Part shown: one piece after another, positions 17,510-25,813 of the stretch
Position numbering within the stretch: the stretch's first letter is position 1
Layout: every line of letters starts with the position of its first letter
Source of the DNA: Klebsiella oxytoca
GTDB lineage: Bacteria; Pseudomonadota; Gammaproteobacteria; Enterobacterales; Enterobacteriaceae
Direction: 5' to 3'
NCBI RefSeq assembly: GCF_009707385.1
Contig: NZ_CP046115.1
Span: 2,108,001 to 2,172,000 of the forward strand
Length of the DNA stretch: 64,000 nucleotides
Position numbers and translations under genes: made by a program
The notes under the pieces: model-generated
Database searches by the model: none
What the model was told of the DNA's origin: nothing
What the model saw: the letters and a program-made list of their open reading frames with translations, nothing else

Positions 17510-18997
17510 TTAAGACTCCAGGGCAATCCAGATAGTTTTTAGTTCAGTGAATTTTTCCAGCGCGTGCAGCGACTTATCGCGCCCGTTGCCGCTCTGCTTG
17601 TAGCCGCCGAACGGCACGGTCATATCACCATCGTTATAGTTATTGACGAAGACGGAGCCAGCCTTCAGGCGGCGGCTGACGCGGTGAGCGCGGGAGAGAT
17701 CGCGGGTCCAGACCGCCGCGCCGAGGCCGTAGCGGCTGTCGTTGGCCAGCGCCAGCGCCTGCTCTTCGGTTTTAAAGCGGGTCACCACCAGGACCGGGCC
17801 AAAAATCTCCTCCTGGCTGAGCGCAGAGGAGGGGTCGACATCGACGAAAATCGTCGGGCCGACCGCCGCGGGCCACGGGTTTTTACGCCCGTCGAGCAGC
17901 AGCGTGCTGTGCGCTTCGCCGGCGCGAATAAAGCTGTGGACGCTATCGGCGTGGCTGTTGTCGATCAGCATACCCATGGTGGTATTCGGGTCGAGCGGGT
18001 TGCCCGGCTGCCAGCTCCTGGCCTGTTCTTTTAACAGGTCGAGAAATCTGTCGGCGATGCTCTCTTCCAGCAGCAGACGGGTTCCGGCGATACAGACCTG
18101 GCCCTGGTTATAAAAAATACCGCCGGCGGTAGCGTTAACCGCTTTTTGCAGGTCCGGGCAGTCGGCAAAGACGATATTGGCGCTTTTACCGCCAGCCTCC
18201 AGCCAGACGCGCTTCATATTGCTGTCGCCCGCGTCCTTCAGCAGCTGCTTACCGGTGCGGGTGGAGCCGGTAAAGGTAATGACTTCCACATCCGGATGCT
18301 GCGCCAGCGCCTGACCGGCTTCATGACCGAAGCCGGTGACCACGTTGAATACGCCGTCCGGCAGTCCGGCCTCTTTTGCCAGTCCCGCCAGACGCAGAGC
18401 GGTAAGAGGCGATTTTTCCGACGGCTTCAGAACGACGCTATTGCCGGACGCCAGCGCCGGGCCAAGTTTCCAGCAGGCCAGCAGCAGCGGGAAGTTCCAC
18501 GGCACGACCGCCGCGATCACGCCAATCGGTTCGCGGACGATCATCGCCAGTTCATTGCTGCCGGTAGGCGCGACTTCGCCGTACACTTTATCGATAGCTT
18601 CGGCATACCAGCGAATCGCACGGGCGGCGCCGGGCACATCATCGCGCAGGCTGTGGCGAATCGGTTTGCCGGTGTCCAGCGTTTCCAGCAGCGCCAGCTC
18701 TTCGCGATGAGCGTCCATCAGGTCGGCGAATTTATTCAGCACCGCTTTACGCTGCGCGGGAGATGCCTGGGACCAGTCGCCGCTGTCGAAAACGCTGCGG
18801 GCGGCCTGGACCGCGCGATCGACGTCGGCTTTTTTGCCGCGAGCCACTTCGGCGAGAGTCTCCTGCGCCGCCGGATCGACGGTGGCAAAAACGCTATTAT
18901 CAGCGGCGGCGCTATATTCGCCGTTAATAAATAACCGCGTCTCAATAGCGAGATTTTTTGCTTTTTCTTGCCAGTAAGCCAGGTTGTGAAAATCCAT
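17510..18997 (-). CDS. puuC: Gamma-glutamyl-gamma-aminobutyraldehyde dehydrogenase
   Basis: A 495-residue NAD(P)-dependent aldehyde dehydrogenase for the third step of putrescine degradation, giving gamma-glutamyl-GABA. Seen are VVPWNFPLLLACWKLGPAL, the cofactor motif FTGSTRTGK, the general base in LEAGGKSANIVF, the catalytic Cys in NQGQVCIAGTRL and FGGYKQSGNGRDKS. Two adjacent ATGs exist (19000 and 18997). The second has the better spacing from the AAGGAG site and gives the E. coli length. Confidence 0.93.
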   Translation of the reverse strand: MDFHNLAYWQEKAKNLAIETRLFINGEYSAAADNSVFATVDPAAQETLAEVARGKKADVDRAVQAARSVFDSGDWSQASPAQRKAVLNKFADLMDAHREELALLETLDTGKPIRHSLRDDVPGAARAIRWYAEAIDKVYGEVAPTGSNELAMIVREPIGVIAAVVPWNFPLLLACWKLGPALASGNSVVLKPSEKSPLTALRLAGLAKEAGLPDGVFNVVTGFGHEAGQALAQHPDVEVITFTGSTRTGKQLLKDAGDSNMKRVWLEAGGKSANIVFADCPDLQKAVNATAGGIFYNQGQVCIAGTRLLLEESIADRFLDLLKEQARSWQPGNPLDPNTTMGMLIDNSHADSVHSFIRAGEAHSTLLLDGRKNPWPAAVGPTIFVDVDPSSALSQEEIFGPVLVVTRFKTEEQALALANDSRYGLGAAVWTRDLSRAHRVSRRLKAGSVFVNNYNDGDMTVPFGGYKQSGNGRDKSLHALEKFTELKTIWIALES

Positions 18998-19241
18998 CAT
19001 GACTCCTTAATGACATAATCGGAAAAATATAAAAGGGGCTATTGCATACCTTCAGGGCGCAGGGCGTCCCCGGGGTTGAGCACCGTACTTATTGCCTGTT
19101 AACAGGCGTAAATTATCTGGGGCCAGCGGGAATAAGCATTTCCGCATCGCGCAAGGTGAACTGCGTTTTCTTCGCACCGCCGGAATAAACCTCCGGCGGC
19201 GCAGGCCTGAAGAAAGCCTGAGCAAATCTCAGGCTAAAAAA

Positions 19242-19799
19242 TCAGAATGTGGTGGGCGTATGGGCGCTGATAATACGGCAGATACCCGCCGAGGTGTTGC
19301 TGAAGCTATGCGGTATGCCGGTGTTAATGGCATAGCTTTGCCCAGCCACCAGGTGATACGCCTGACCGTTAATGGTCAACACGACTTCACCCTCCAGTAT
19401 GGTGCCTATCTCCTCACCCTGATGCTTGATCCTCTCTCCGGTTGTGGTTCCAGGCTGGTACGTTTCAAAAATCATCGCCAGCGTGCGGTTCGGGTTTCCA
19501 TTGTGAACCAGCTTCATCGAGACCCCCTGACTGCCGATTTCAATCAGATCGTCCTGATTGATAACCACCTGAGGTTCAGCCGGTTTTTCTGGTTCAGAAA
19601 AGAACTCCGAGAGCGACAGCCCGTAGACTTTCAGCAGCTTTTGCAGCGTACTGATGGCAGGACTGACTTTGTCCTGTTCTATGGTGCTGATGGCACTATG
19701 TGTTAACCCAGACAGTTCGGCTGCACGACGCTGTGAAAGACCCAGCTGTTGGCGGATCTCTGACAGACGTTTCCCTGGCGCCAGTCCGTCATCGCTCAT
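19242..19799 (-). CDS. puuR: Putrescine-responsive repressor PuuR
   Basis: A 185-residue repressor. An XRE-type helix-turn-helix (LSQRRAAELSGLTHSAISTI, about residues 20-39) is followed by a cupin domain (about 110-180: GEEIGTILEGEVVLTINGQ, GIPHSFSN) that senses the inducer. In E. coli it represses puuA and puuD promoters. It sits between puuD and puuC; the 242-bp gap before puuC (18998-19241) contains hairpin-rich sequence but no gene that I can see. Confidence 0.93.
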   Translation of the reverse strand: MSDDGLAPGKRLSEIRQQLGLSQRRAAELSGLTHSAISTIEQDKVSPAISTLQKLLKVYGLSLSEFFSEPEKPAEPQVVINQDDLIEIGSQGVSMKLVHNGNPNRTLAMIFETYQPGTTTGERIKHQGEEIGTILEGEVVLTINGQAYHLVAGQSYAINTGIPHSFSNTSAGICRIISAHTPTTF

Positions 19800-19824
19800 A
19801 TTTGCATTTCCTTAACGGTAGTGG

Positions 19825-20589
19825 TCAGAGCCGCTGTTTTTCAGCAATATAGCTCTGACAGGCGGTGATAAAACCTTCAAACAACATCCGCGACAGGGCG
19901 TATTCGCTACTGTTCCATTCAGGATGCCACTGCACGCCGAGGGCGAAAGGATGGTCTTTAACGCTAACCGCTTCCGCCAGCCCGTCCGAAGAAAGCGCCT
20001 CTACGCGCAGCCGTGGACCCGTCGTTTTTGCTCCCTGTCCGTGTAACGAGTTTACCCAAAACGTGTTGCAGCCCGGTATTAACTGAGAAAGTAATCCTCC
20101 TTCCTGAACCTGAACTTCATGCGAGGGCGCATACTGTTGCTCTACGGGAAGCTCAGGGTCTTCGCGGTGCTCAAGAAGCTCAGGCTGCTCGAACAGACGA
20201 CGATACAGAGTCCCGCCGGTGGCGACAACCAGTTCCTGTAGTCCGCGACAGATGGCGAAAATGGGGATGCGCCTTTCGAGCGCGGCGTCGATCAGCGCCA
20301 TGCTCAGAAGATCACGCCCGGGATCGGCGTCAGGCTCATCGCCGTTTTCACCATAAAGGTGCGGCTGTACGTTGCTTGGGCTGCCAGGAAGATAAATGCC
20401 GTCCAGTTTAGGTAGCAGCGTAGCAAGCAGTTCCGGCTCGGCCAGCGCGTGCGGCAGGGCAATCGGCACGCCTCCGGCGTTAACAATCGCATTCAGGTAC
20501 TTTTCTTGCAAAGTCTGGGTCTGGTGACCCTTAAGCCTGTTTCGACACATCACCACGCCAATAACTGGCTTGTACATTATATTTTCCAT
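19825..20589 (-). CDS. puuD: Gamma-glutamyl-GABA hydrolase
   Basis: A 254-residue class I glutamine-amidotransferase-like hydrolase that releases glutamate and GABA from gamma-glutamyl-GABA. The nucleophile Cys is in FAICRGLQELVV (about residue 114), the catalytic His and Glu in ALGVQWHPEWN near residue 222-224. MENIMYKPVIGVVMCRNRL matches the E. coli N-terminus from the ATG at 20589, so the four extra codons to 20601 are dropped. First gene of the leftward puu operon, divergent from puuA. Confidence 0.93.
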   Translation of the reverse strand: MENIMYKPVIGVVMCRNRLKGHQTQTLQEKYLNAIVNAGGVPIALPHALAEPELLATLLPKLDGIYLPGSPSNVQPHLYGENGDEPDADPGRDLLSMALIDAALERRIPIFAICRGLQELVVATGGTLYRRLFEQPELLEHREDPELPVEQQYAPSHEVQVQEGGLLSQLIPGCNTFWVNSLHGQGAKTTGPRLRVEALSSDGLAEAVSVKDHPFALGVQWHPEWNSSEYALSRMLFEGFITACQSYIAEKQRL

Positions 20590-20603
20590 GATCGCCCTCA
20601 CAA

Positions 20604-20760
20604 AGTGGACTAAATTATGACCGGTTTAGCGGGTAAAACGGCCATTTCGTTCAATATTTTCTCAATCTAGCAGTGGATATTGCCCTTTGCAAACTTAATT
20701 TAACATTTGACAAACAATTTGTTTGCATACACATTCGAATAGTGGACATTATATTTAACA
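20604..20760. promoter_or_regulatory. puuD/puuA control region with three candidate PuuR operators
   Basis: Three same-strand copies of AGTGGAY followed by an A/T-rich stretch begin at 20604, 20672 and 20741, spaced 68 and 69 bp apart. The reverse complement of the third reads TAAATATAATGTCCA, close to the PuuR consensus as I recall it (AAAATATAATGAACA). The second lies inside the 17-bp spacer of a good leftward promoter (-35 TTGCAA at 20687-20692, -10 TAGATT at 20664-20669) for puuD. A TTGACA at 20707-20712 may serve puuA, though its -10 is weak. Repression by blocking RNA polymerase is inferred. Confidence 0.6.
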
Positions 20761-20801
20761 GTGCCATTCAGGGTCTGAAACTAAAACAACGGCGGTGAAT
20801 C

Positions 20802-22220
20802 ATGGAAACCAATATCGTAGAAGTTGAGAATTTTGTTCAGCAGTCCGAAGAGAGACGGGTCAGCGCATTCACCTGGGAAGTGAAGCGCTACCTTGAGCGT
20901 TACCCCAATACGCAATACGTTGACGTCCTGCTGACCGATCTGAACGGCTGCTTCCGCGGTAAGCGGATCCCGGTCTCCGGCCTGAGCAAGCTGGAGAAAG
21001 GCTGCTATTTCCCGGCTTCGGTATTTGCGATGGATATTCTCGGTAACGTGGTTGAAGAGGCGGGTCTTGGCCAGGAGATGGGCGAACCGGATCGCACCTG
21101 CGTGCCGGTGCTGGGGACCTTAACGCCGTCGGCGGCTGACCCGGAATACATTGGTCAGGTTCTGCTGACCATGGTTGATGAAGATGGCGCTCCCTTTGAC
21201 GTTGAGCCGCGGAACGTACTGAACCGACTCTGGCAGCAGCTGCGCCAGCGCGGACTGTTCCCCGTGGTAGCGGTAGAGCTGGAGTTCTATTTGCTTGACC
21301 GCAAGCGCGACGCTGAAGGTTACCTGCAGCCGCCGTGCGCGCCGGGAACCGGCGATCGCAATACCCAAAGCCAGGTTTACTCCGTCGACAACCTTAACCA
21401 CTTTGCCGACGTACTAAGCGAAATTGATGAAATCGCCCAGCTTCAGCTCATTCCGGCCGACGGCGCGGTGGCGGAAGCCTCTCCGGGACAGTTTGAAATC
21501 AACCTTCATCATACCGATAACGTGCTCGATGCCTGCGATGATGCGCTGGCATTAAAACGTCTCGTGCGTTTAATGGCAGAGAAGCATAAGATGCACGCCA
21601 CTTTTATGGCGAAGCCCTATGAAGAGCACGCCGGTAGCGGAATGCATATCCATATCAGCATGCAGAACAATAAGGGTGAGAACGTGCTGGCTGAGGCTAA
21701 CGGCGAAGATTCGGCGATGTTAAAACGCGCGCTCGCCGGAATGATTGACCTGATGCCCGCGTCGATGGCGCTGCTGGCGCCGAACGTCAACTCGTATCGC
21801 CGCTTCCAGCCGGGAATGTATGTGCCGACCCAGGCATCGTGGGGGCATAACAACCGCACGGTGGCGCTGCGTATCCCGTGCGGCGATCGACAAAACCACC
21901 GCGTGGAGTACCGCGTGGCCGGGGCGGACGCCAACCCGTATCTGGTGATGGCGGCGATTTTCGCCGGCATCCTCCATGGTCTGGATAATCCGCTGCCGCT
22001 ACAGGAAGAAGTAGAAGGTAACGGCCTTGAGCAGGAAGGGCTGCCGTTCCCGATTCGCCAGAGCGACGCCCTGTGGGAGTTTATGCAAAACGACCACCTG
22101 CGCGAGCGGCTTGGTGAACGTTTCTGCCATGTTTATCACGCCTGTAAGAATGACGAATTACTGCAGTTTGAGCGATTGATTACTGAAACGGAAATTGAGT
22201 GGATGTTGAAAAACGCCTGA
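20802..22220 (+). CDS. puuA: Gamma-glutamylputrescine synthetase
   Basis: A 472-residue ATP-dependent ligase of the glutamine synthetase family that joins glutamate to putrescine, the first step of the route. GS landmarks: VELEFYLLDR, GQFEINLHHTDNVLDACD, KPYEEHAGSGMHIHIS (ATP/metal region), and NRTVALRIPCGDRQNHRVEYRVAGADANPYL. It lacks the adenylylation loop of GlnA. The ATG at 20802 follows a GGCGGTG site. Divergent from puuD and followed 348 bp later by the importer puuP. Confidence 0.93.
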   Translation: METNIVEVENFVQQSEERRVSAFTWEVKRYLERYPNTQYVDVLLTDLNGCFRGKRIPVSGLSKLEKGCYFPASVFAMDILGNVVEEAGLGQEMGEPDRTCVPVLGTLTPSAADPEYIGQVLLTMVDEDGAPFDVEPRNVLNRLWQQLRQRGLFPVVAVELEFYLLDRKRDAEGYLQPPCAPGTGDRNTQSQVYSVDNLNHFADVLSEIDEIAQLQLIPADGAVAEASPGQFEINLHHTDNVLDACDDALALKRLVRLMAEKHKMHATFMAKPYEEHAGSGMHIHISMQNNKGENVLAEANGEDSAMLKRALAGMIDLMPASMALLAPNVNSYRRFQPGMYVPTQASWGHNNRTVALRIPCGDRQNHRVEYRVAGADANPYLVMAAIFAGILHGLDNPLPLQEEVEGNGLEQEGLPFPIRQSDALWEFMQNDHLRERLGERFCHVYHACKNDELLQFERLITETEIEWMLKNA

Positions 22221-22568
22221 TTGCCGCCCCGCAAGGGGCACTCTGGTTTTAAATAGCATCATGCGGCCTGAGCGGAGCCTGGTCGGAGGTTTTTTGCTGG
22301 CAAGCCAGCCATTTCCCGGATGTCGCGTTAAGGAGCGCAGGCGGCAACGGGGCTTCAGTTAACGACACAGTGTGAACGAGGTAGGAAATGATGCAGATGT
22401 TTAAATATCCGCAGGGAGAAGGGGGCCGTCATGGCCGCATGGAATGCGCAGCCACCGCCGCTCGTCGGTTCTTTTTACCTTTTGATTTGCCATTAACCCC
22501 GTTGCGAAGCAGGTTGGTTTCCCGGTCTCTACGACCGCAAACCCAGGTTTGCAGCGGGGGAAATGGCC
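22221..22568 (+). other. puuA-puuP gap with two stem-loops
   Basis: No gene seen in these 348 bp. A GCTGGC-AA-GCCAGC palindrome lies at 22296-22309. A GCAAAC-CCAG-GTTTGC hairpin at 22537-22552 sits right before the puuP ribosome binding site (GGGGG) and could affect its translation. The gap is long for an operon, so puuP may have its own promoter. Confidence 0.4.
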
Positions 22569-23960
22569 ATGGCTATTAACACTTCTCTCGACACGACGTC
22601 TGAGGCGGGTAAACCGCGCCTGCGCAAATCGCTCAAGCTGTGGCAGGTGGTGATGATGGGCCTCGCCTATCTGACCCCGATGACGGTGTTTGATACCTTC
22701 GGCATCGTTTCCGGTATCAGCAACGGCCACGTTCCGGCCTCCTATCTACTGGCGCTGGCCGGCGTGCTGTTTACCGCCATTAGCTACGGCAAGCTGGTAC
22801 GCCAGTTTCCCCAGGCGGGCTCAGCGTATACCTATGCGCAGAAGTCTATCAGCCCGCACGTTGGTTTTATGGTTGGCTGGTCATCGCTGCTGGATTATCT
22901 ATTTTTACCGATGATCAACGTGCTGCTGGCGAAGATTTATCTTTCCGCGCTGTTTCCTGAAGTTCCACCGTGGGTGTGGGTGGTGACCTTTGTGGCGATT
23001 CTGACCGCGGCGAACCTGAAAAGCGTTAATCTGGTAGCGAACTTCAACACCCTGTTTGTGCTGGTGCAGATCTCGATTATGGTGGTCTTTATCGTGCTGG
23101 TGGTGCAGGGGCTGCATAAAGGGGAGGGCGTCGGTACCGTCTGGTCGCTTCAGCCGTTTATTAGCCAGAACGCGCACCTGATCCCGATTATTACCGGCGC
23201 GACGATAGTCTGCTTTTCGTTTCTCGGCTTTGATGCGGTCACTACGCTTTCCGAAGAGACGCCGGACGCCGCGCGGGTGATCCCGAAGGCTATCTTCCTC
23301 ACCGCAGTCTACGGCGGGGTGATTTTTATCGCCGCATCCTTCTTTATGCAGCTCTTTTTCCCCGATATCAGCCGCTTTAAAGATCCGGACGCGGCGCTGC
23401 CGGAGATTGCTCTGTACGTCGGCGGCAAGCTGTTTCAGTCGATTTTCCTGTGCACAACCTTCGTCAATACGCTGGCTTCCGGCCTGGCGTCGCACGCCAG
23501 CGTTTCACGACTGCTGTACGTCATGGGCCGCGATAACGTTTTCCCGGAGCGTATTTTTGGCTATGTCCATCCGAAGTGGCGGACTCCCGCGCTGAACGTC
23601 ATCATGGTCGGGATTGTCGCGCTGTCGGCGCTGTTCTTCGACCTGGTCACCGCCACGGCGCTGATTAACTTTGGCGCGCTGGTGGCGTTTACCTTCGTCA
23701 ACCTGTCGGTGTTTAACCACTTCTGGCGGCGTAAAGGCTTAAATAAAACGTGGAAAGATCGTTTTCACTATCTGCTGCTGCCGATGGTCGGCGCGCTGAC
23801 GGTGGGGGTGCTGTGGATTAATCTGGAAGCGACATCGCTGACGCTCGGTCTGATATGGGCGGGGTTGGGGTTACTCTATCTGACTTATCTGACCCGCCGT
23901 TTCCGTAAGCCGCCGCCGCAGTTTGACGGCGCCAAAGCGGAACAGGTCTGGGAATCGTAA
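22569..23960 (+). CDS. puuP: Putrescine importer PuuP
   Basis: A 463-residue inner-membrane APC-family proton/putrescine symporter with about twelve membrane segments. The N-terminal [20 protein letters not shown] (unwound first helix of the fold), [20 protein letters not shown] and [15 protein letters not shown] are diagnostic of the family and follow E. coli PuuP closely. ATG 22569 is eight bases from GGGGG and is preferred to the ATG at 22563. It supplies the substrate for PuuA. Confidence 0.92.
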   Translation: MAINTSLDTTSEAGKPRLRKSLKLWQVVMMGLAYLTPMTVFDTFGIVSGISNGHVPASYLLALAGVLFTAISYGKLVRQFPQAGSAYTYAQKSISPHVGFMVGWSSLLDYLFLPMINVLLAKIYLSALFPEVPPWVWVVTFVAILTAANLKSVNLVANFNTLFVLVQISIMVVFIVLVVQGLHKGEGVGTVWSLQPFISQNAHLIPIITGATIVCFSFLGFDAVTTLSEETPDAARVIPKAIFLTAVYGGVIFIAASFFMQLFFPDISRFKDPDAALPEIALYVGGKLFQSIFLCTTFVNTLASGLASHASVSRLLYVMGRDNVFPERIFGYVHPKWRTPALNVIMVGIVALSALFFDLVTATALINFGALVAFTFVNLSVFNHFWRRKGLNKTWKDRFHYLLLPMVGALTVGVLWINLEATSLTLGLIWAGLGLLYLTYLTRRFRKPPPQFDGAKAEQVWES

Positions 23961-23980
23961 CGATTATTGAATCACAGGCA

Positions 23981-24010
23981 AAGGCAGGCAATTAAGCCTG
24001 CCTTCTTTTT
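23981..24010 (+). terminator. Rho-independent terminator after puuP
   Basis: AAGGCAGGC pairs with GCCTGCCTT around a short AATTA loop, followed by CTTTTT. It starts 20 bp after the puuP stop. Confidence 0.8.
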
Positions 24011-24074
24011 GGTCATTATTCGTTGAAAATCAGGGAACTCAGGAGAGACTGCAGGTAAGAATAGTTCAGCGGTT

Positions 24075-24197
24075 TTATTTCTTTGTCTTATGAGTTGGCA
24101 GTTGGGCTGAGCGCCGTTCCCGGATATAGGAACCCAGGCTGTAGACGGCGACTCCCAGCAAAACTACCGCGACGATAAAGAGCAGGATACCTGACAT
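24075..24197 (-). CDS. Small single-pass membrane protein (40 aa)
   Basis: A 40-residue reading frame that starts MSGILLFIVAVVLLGVAVYS, one strong hydrophobic helix (residues 3-23), and continues into a basic tail rich in Arg and Lys (SYIRERRS...THKTKK). This is the classic layout of enterobacterial small inner-membrane proteins with the tail in the cytoplasm. TTAGG lies about nine bases before the ATG. I recall similar unnamed small membrane proteins from Klebsiella; the function is unknown. It lies alone between puuP and an SDR gene. Confidence 0.65.
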   Translation of the reverse strand: MSGILLFIVAVVLLGVAVYSLGSYIRERRSAQLPTHKTKK

Positions 24198-24502
24198 AAA
24201 TTAACCTAATGTTATGTTTAACATGGAGAAAAAATACCGTGATATCGGAGCAATAGCATCGGGATATTTCTTAAAGATGATGCGATGAGAGAAACCAGAA
24301 TGGACTGCCAGTGAAGTTCTTAACCAATTATTTACATGAATAAAGGTTAAGTGTAAAGCGGATTTTTGGTGGAAAATTAACCGATGGCGTGTTGGTTTAA
24401 ACGAACTTACTGACGCGCTAACGGCGTGCTGGTCGTGCCGTCGGGCGTAGACGGTCTCTGTCTTCTGGCGGCGCCGTTACGGAGTCGCCGCCGCCGTCAG
24501 CA
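24198..24502. other. Gap between the small membrane protein and the SDR gene
   Basis: 305 bp, A/T-rich on the left and G/C-rich on the right. GGCGGCGCCGTTACGGAGTCGCCGCC near 24465-24492 can form a hairpin beyond the SDR stop but lacks a clear T-run. No coding frame with a ribosome binding site was seen. Confidence 0.35.
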
Positions 24503-25252
24503 TTACAAATTCCCCGTACCGCCATCAACCAACAGCTCCGTACCGACCACATAGCTGGACTCATCTGACGCCAGGTACAGGGCGGCCTTAGCCAGCTCCT
24601 GCGGGGTGCCCATCCGCCCCAGCGGAACCAGCTCCTCGATTTCCGCCTGTAGGTTTACCAGCGCCTCGGCGCTGAGACCGAGTTTATCCAGCGCCGGAGT
24701 GCGTACCGGGCCAGGGCTCAGGCCATTAACCCGAATGCCGCGCGACAGCAGCTCGCCGGACAGCGTACGAGCCAGCGACAATAGCCCGGCTTTGCTGGCT
24801 GCGTAGGCGCTGCTGGTCGGTAAACCAATATGGGCGCTCACGGAGCCGCAGAGGATCACCGAGGCCGGATTTGCCAGCAGCGGCAGCAGCGCCTGTAGCA
24901 AGAAGAAGGGACCCTTCAGGTTGATGTTCATCAGACGATCCCAGTCCCCTTCCTGCCATTCACCAAACCGACCGTGGGTCACGTCTCCGGCATTGATAAA
25001 TACCGCATCCAGCCGCGGCCAGCGCGCGGACAGCGTTTCTGCCAGCTGACGCTGCCCATTGATATCGCCGGCATCGGCGGCGATAACCCAGGCTTGTTCT
25101 CCGAGTAGGGATTGAGCTTGTTCAAGCGCGGCAGAACTGCGCCCGGTGACGGCAACCTGTGCGCCCTCGGCGAGAAATTCCTGTGCGGTGGCAAGACCGA
25201 TGCCGCTGGTGCCCCCGGTTATTAAGCTATATTTACCTGCTAAACGCCCCAT
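24503..25252 (-). CDS. SDR family oxidoreductase
   Basis: A 249-residue short-chain dehydrogenase/reductase. The nucleotide-binding motif is ITGGTSGIGLATA (about residues 10-22), the catalytic Ser in ILCGSVSAHIG, and the Tyr and Lys in SAYAASKAG (about 148-156). The C-terminal VVGTELLVDGG is typical of classical SDRs. The substrate is not predictable. It is divergent from an HxlR regulator across a large palindrome, a common pairing in which HxlR responds to quinones, aldehydes or other electrophiles. Confidence 0.82.
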   Translation of the reverse strand: MGRLAGKYSLITGGTSGIGLATAQEFLAEGAQVAVTGRSSAALEQAQSLLGEQAWVIAADAGDINGQRQLAETLSARWPRLDAVFINAGDVTHGRFGEWQEGDWDRLMNINLKGPFFLLQALLPLLANPASVILCGSVSAHIGLPTSSAYAASKAGLLSLARTLSGELLSRGIRVNGLSPGPVRTPALDKLGLSAEALVNLQAEIEELVPLGRMGTPQELAKAALYLASDESSYVVGTELLVDGGTGNL

Positions 25253-25294
25253 TTTTGCACTCCCTCTGTTCGACTGGAAAAGCCACTATAGATA

Positions 25295-25337
25295 CATTAG
25301 TATCCAAAAGGTACCAGGTACCAAATGGATACTAATG
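25295..25337. promoter_or_regulatory. Near-perfect 43-bp palindrome, HxlR operator
   Basis: CATTAGTATCCA and TGGATACTAATG are perfect inverted 12-mers at the ends. Inside them GGTACC occurs twice around a single central A (25316). This nested dyad fills the short interval between the SDR and HxlR genes and must overlap at least one promoter. Two dimers of the regulator could bind side by side. Confidence 0.7.
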
Positions 25338-25353
25338 AACAAAGAGGTGTGCT

Positions 25354-25713
25354 ATGGCGCAAACCGCGGCGCAGGCAGCGCAAAAAAATTTACCGCAAGA
25401 CCCTTGTCCGATGACCGATTTCGTTAATTTGATCGCCGGAAAATGGGCGATTCCGATCCTCTACCGGCTGATTGTACTTAACGCGCCGGTGCGTTTTGGC
25501 GAACTGCAGCGCGCGGTATCACCGATCGCGCAAAAAGAGCTCACCCGCCAGCTGCGCCTGTTTGAACAGCGCGGGCTGGTCTCGCGTCAGGTCTATGCGG
25601 AAATACCGCCGAAGGTGGAATACCAGATAACCGAACTGGGGCTATCGATGCGCGACGCGCTGCAGCCGCTGGCGGAGTGGATGCGGCAATACGGGAAACT
25701 CTTAAAACGTTAG
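25354..25713 (+). CDS. HxlR family transcriptional regulator
   Basis: A 119-residue winged-helix regulator of the HxlR (DUF24) family. Seen are DPCPMTDFVNLIAGKWAIPILYRLI, with the conserved N-terminal Cys that senses thiol-reactive compounds in several members, FGELQRAVSPIAQKELTRQLRLFEQ (recognition region), and YQITELGLSMRDALQPLAEWM. The ATG at 25354 has an AGAGG site. It is divergent from the SDR gene and probably controls it and itself through the palindrome between them. Confidence 0.88.
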   Translation: MAQTAAQAAQKNLPQDPCPMTDFVNLIAGKWAIPILYRLIVLNAPVRFGELQRAVSPIAQKELTRQLRLFEQRGLVSRQVYAEIPPKVEYQITELGLSMRDALQPLAEWMRQYGKLLKR

Positions 25714-25813
25714 AGAAATCGTCTATTTAACCGGTTTGCGAGCCATTGCGCGGAAAAGTGTCATAAATTTGTCACAATGAAGGCGATGATTATCAACGAC
25801 TGAGGATTAAGGG

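Noticed and set aside
18146..18934. 262-codon plus-strand frame
   Set aside because: Antisense shadow of puuC.
24219..24290. 22-codon frame beginning ATGGAGAAAAAATACCG
   Set aside because: Too short, no RBS and no membrane or repeat character.
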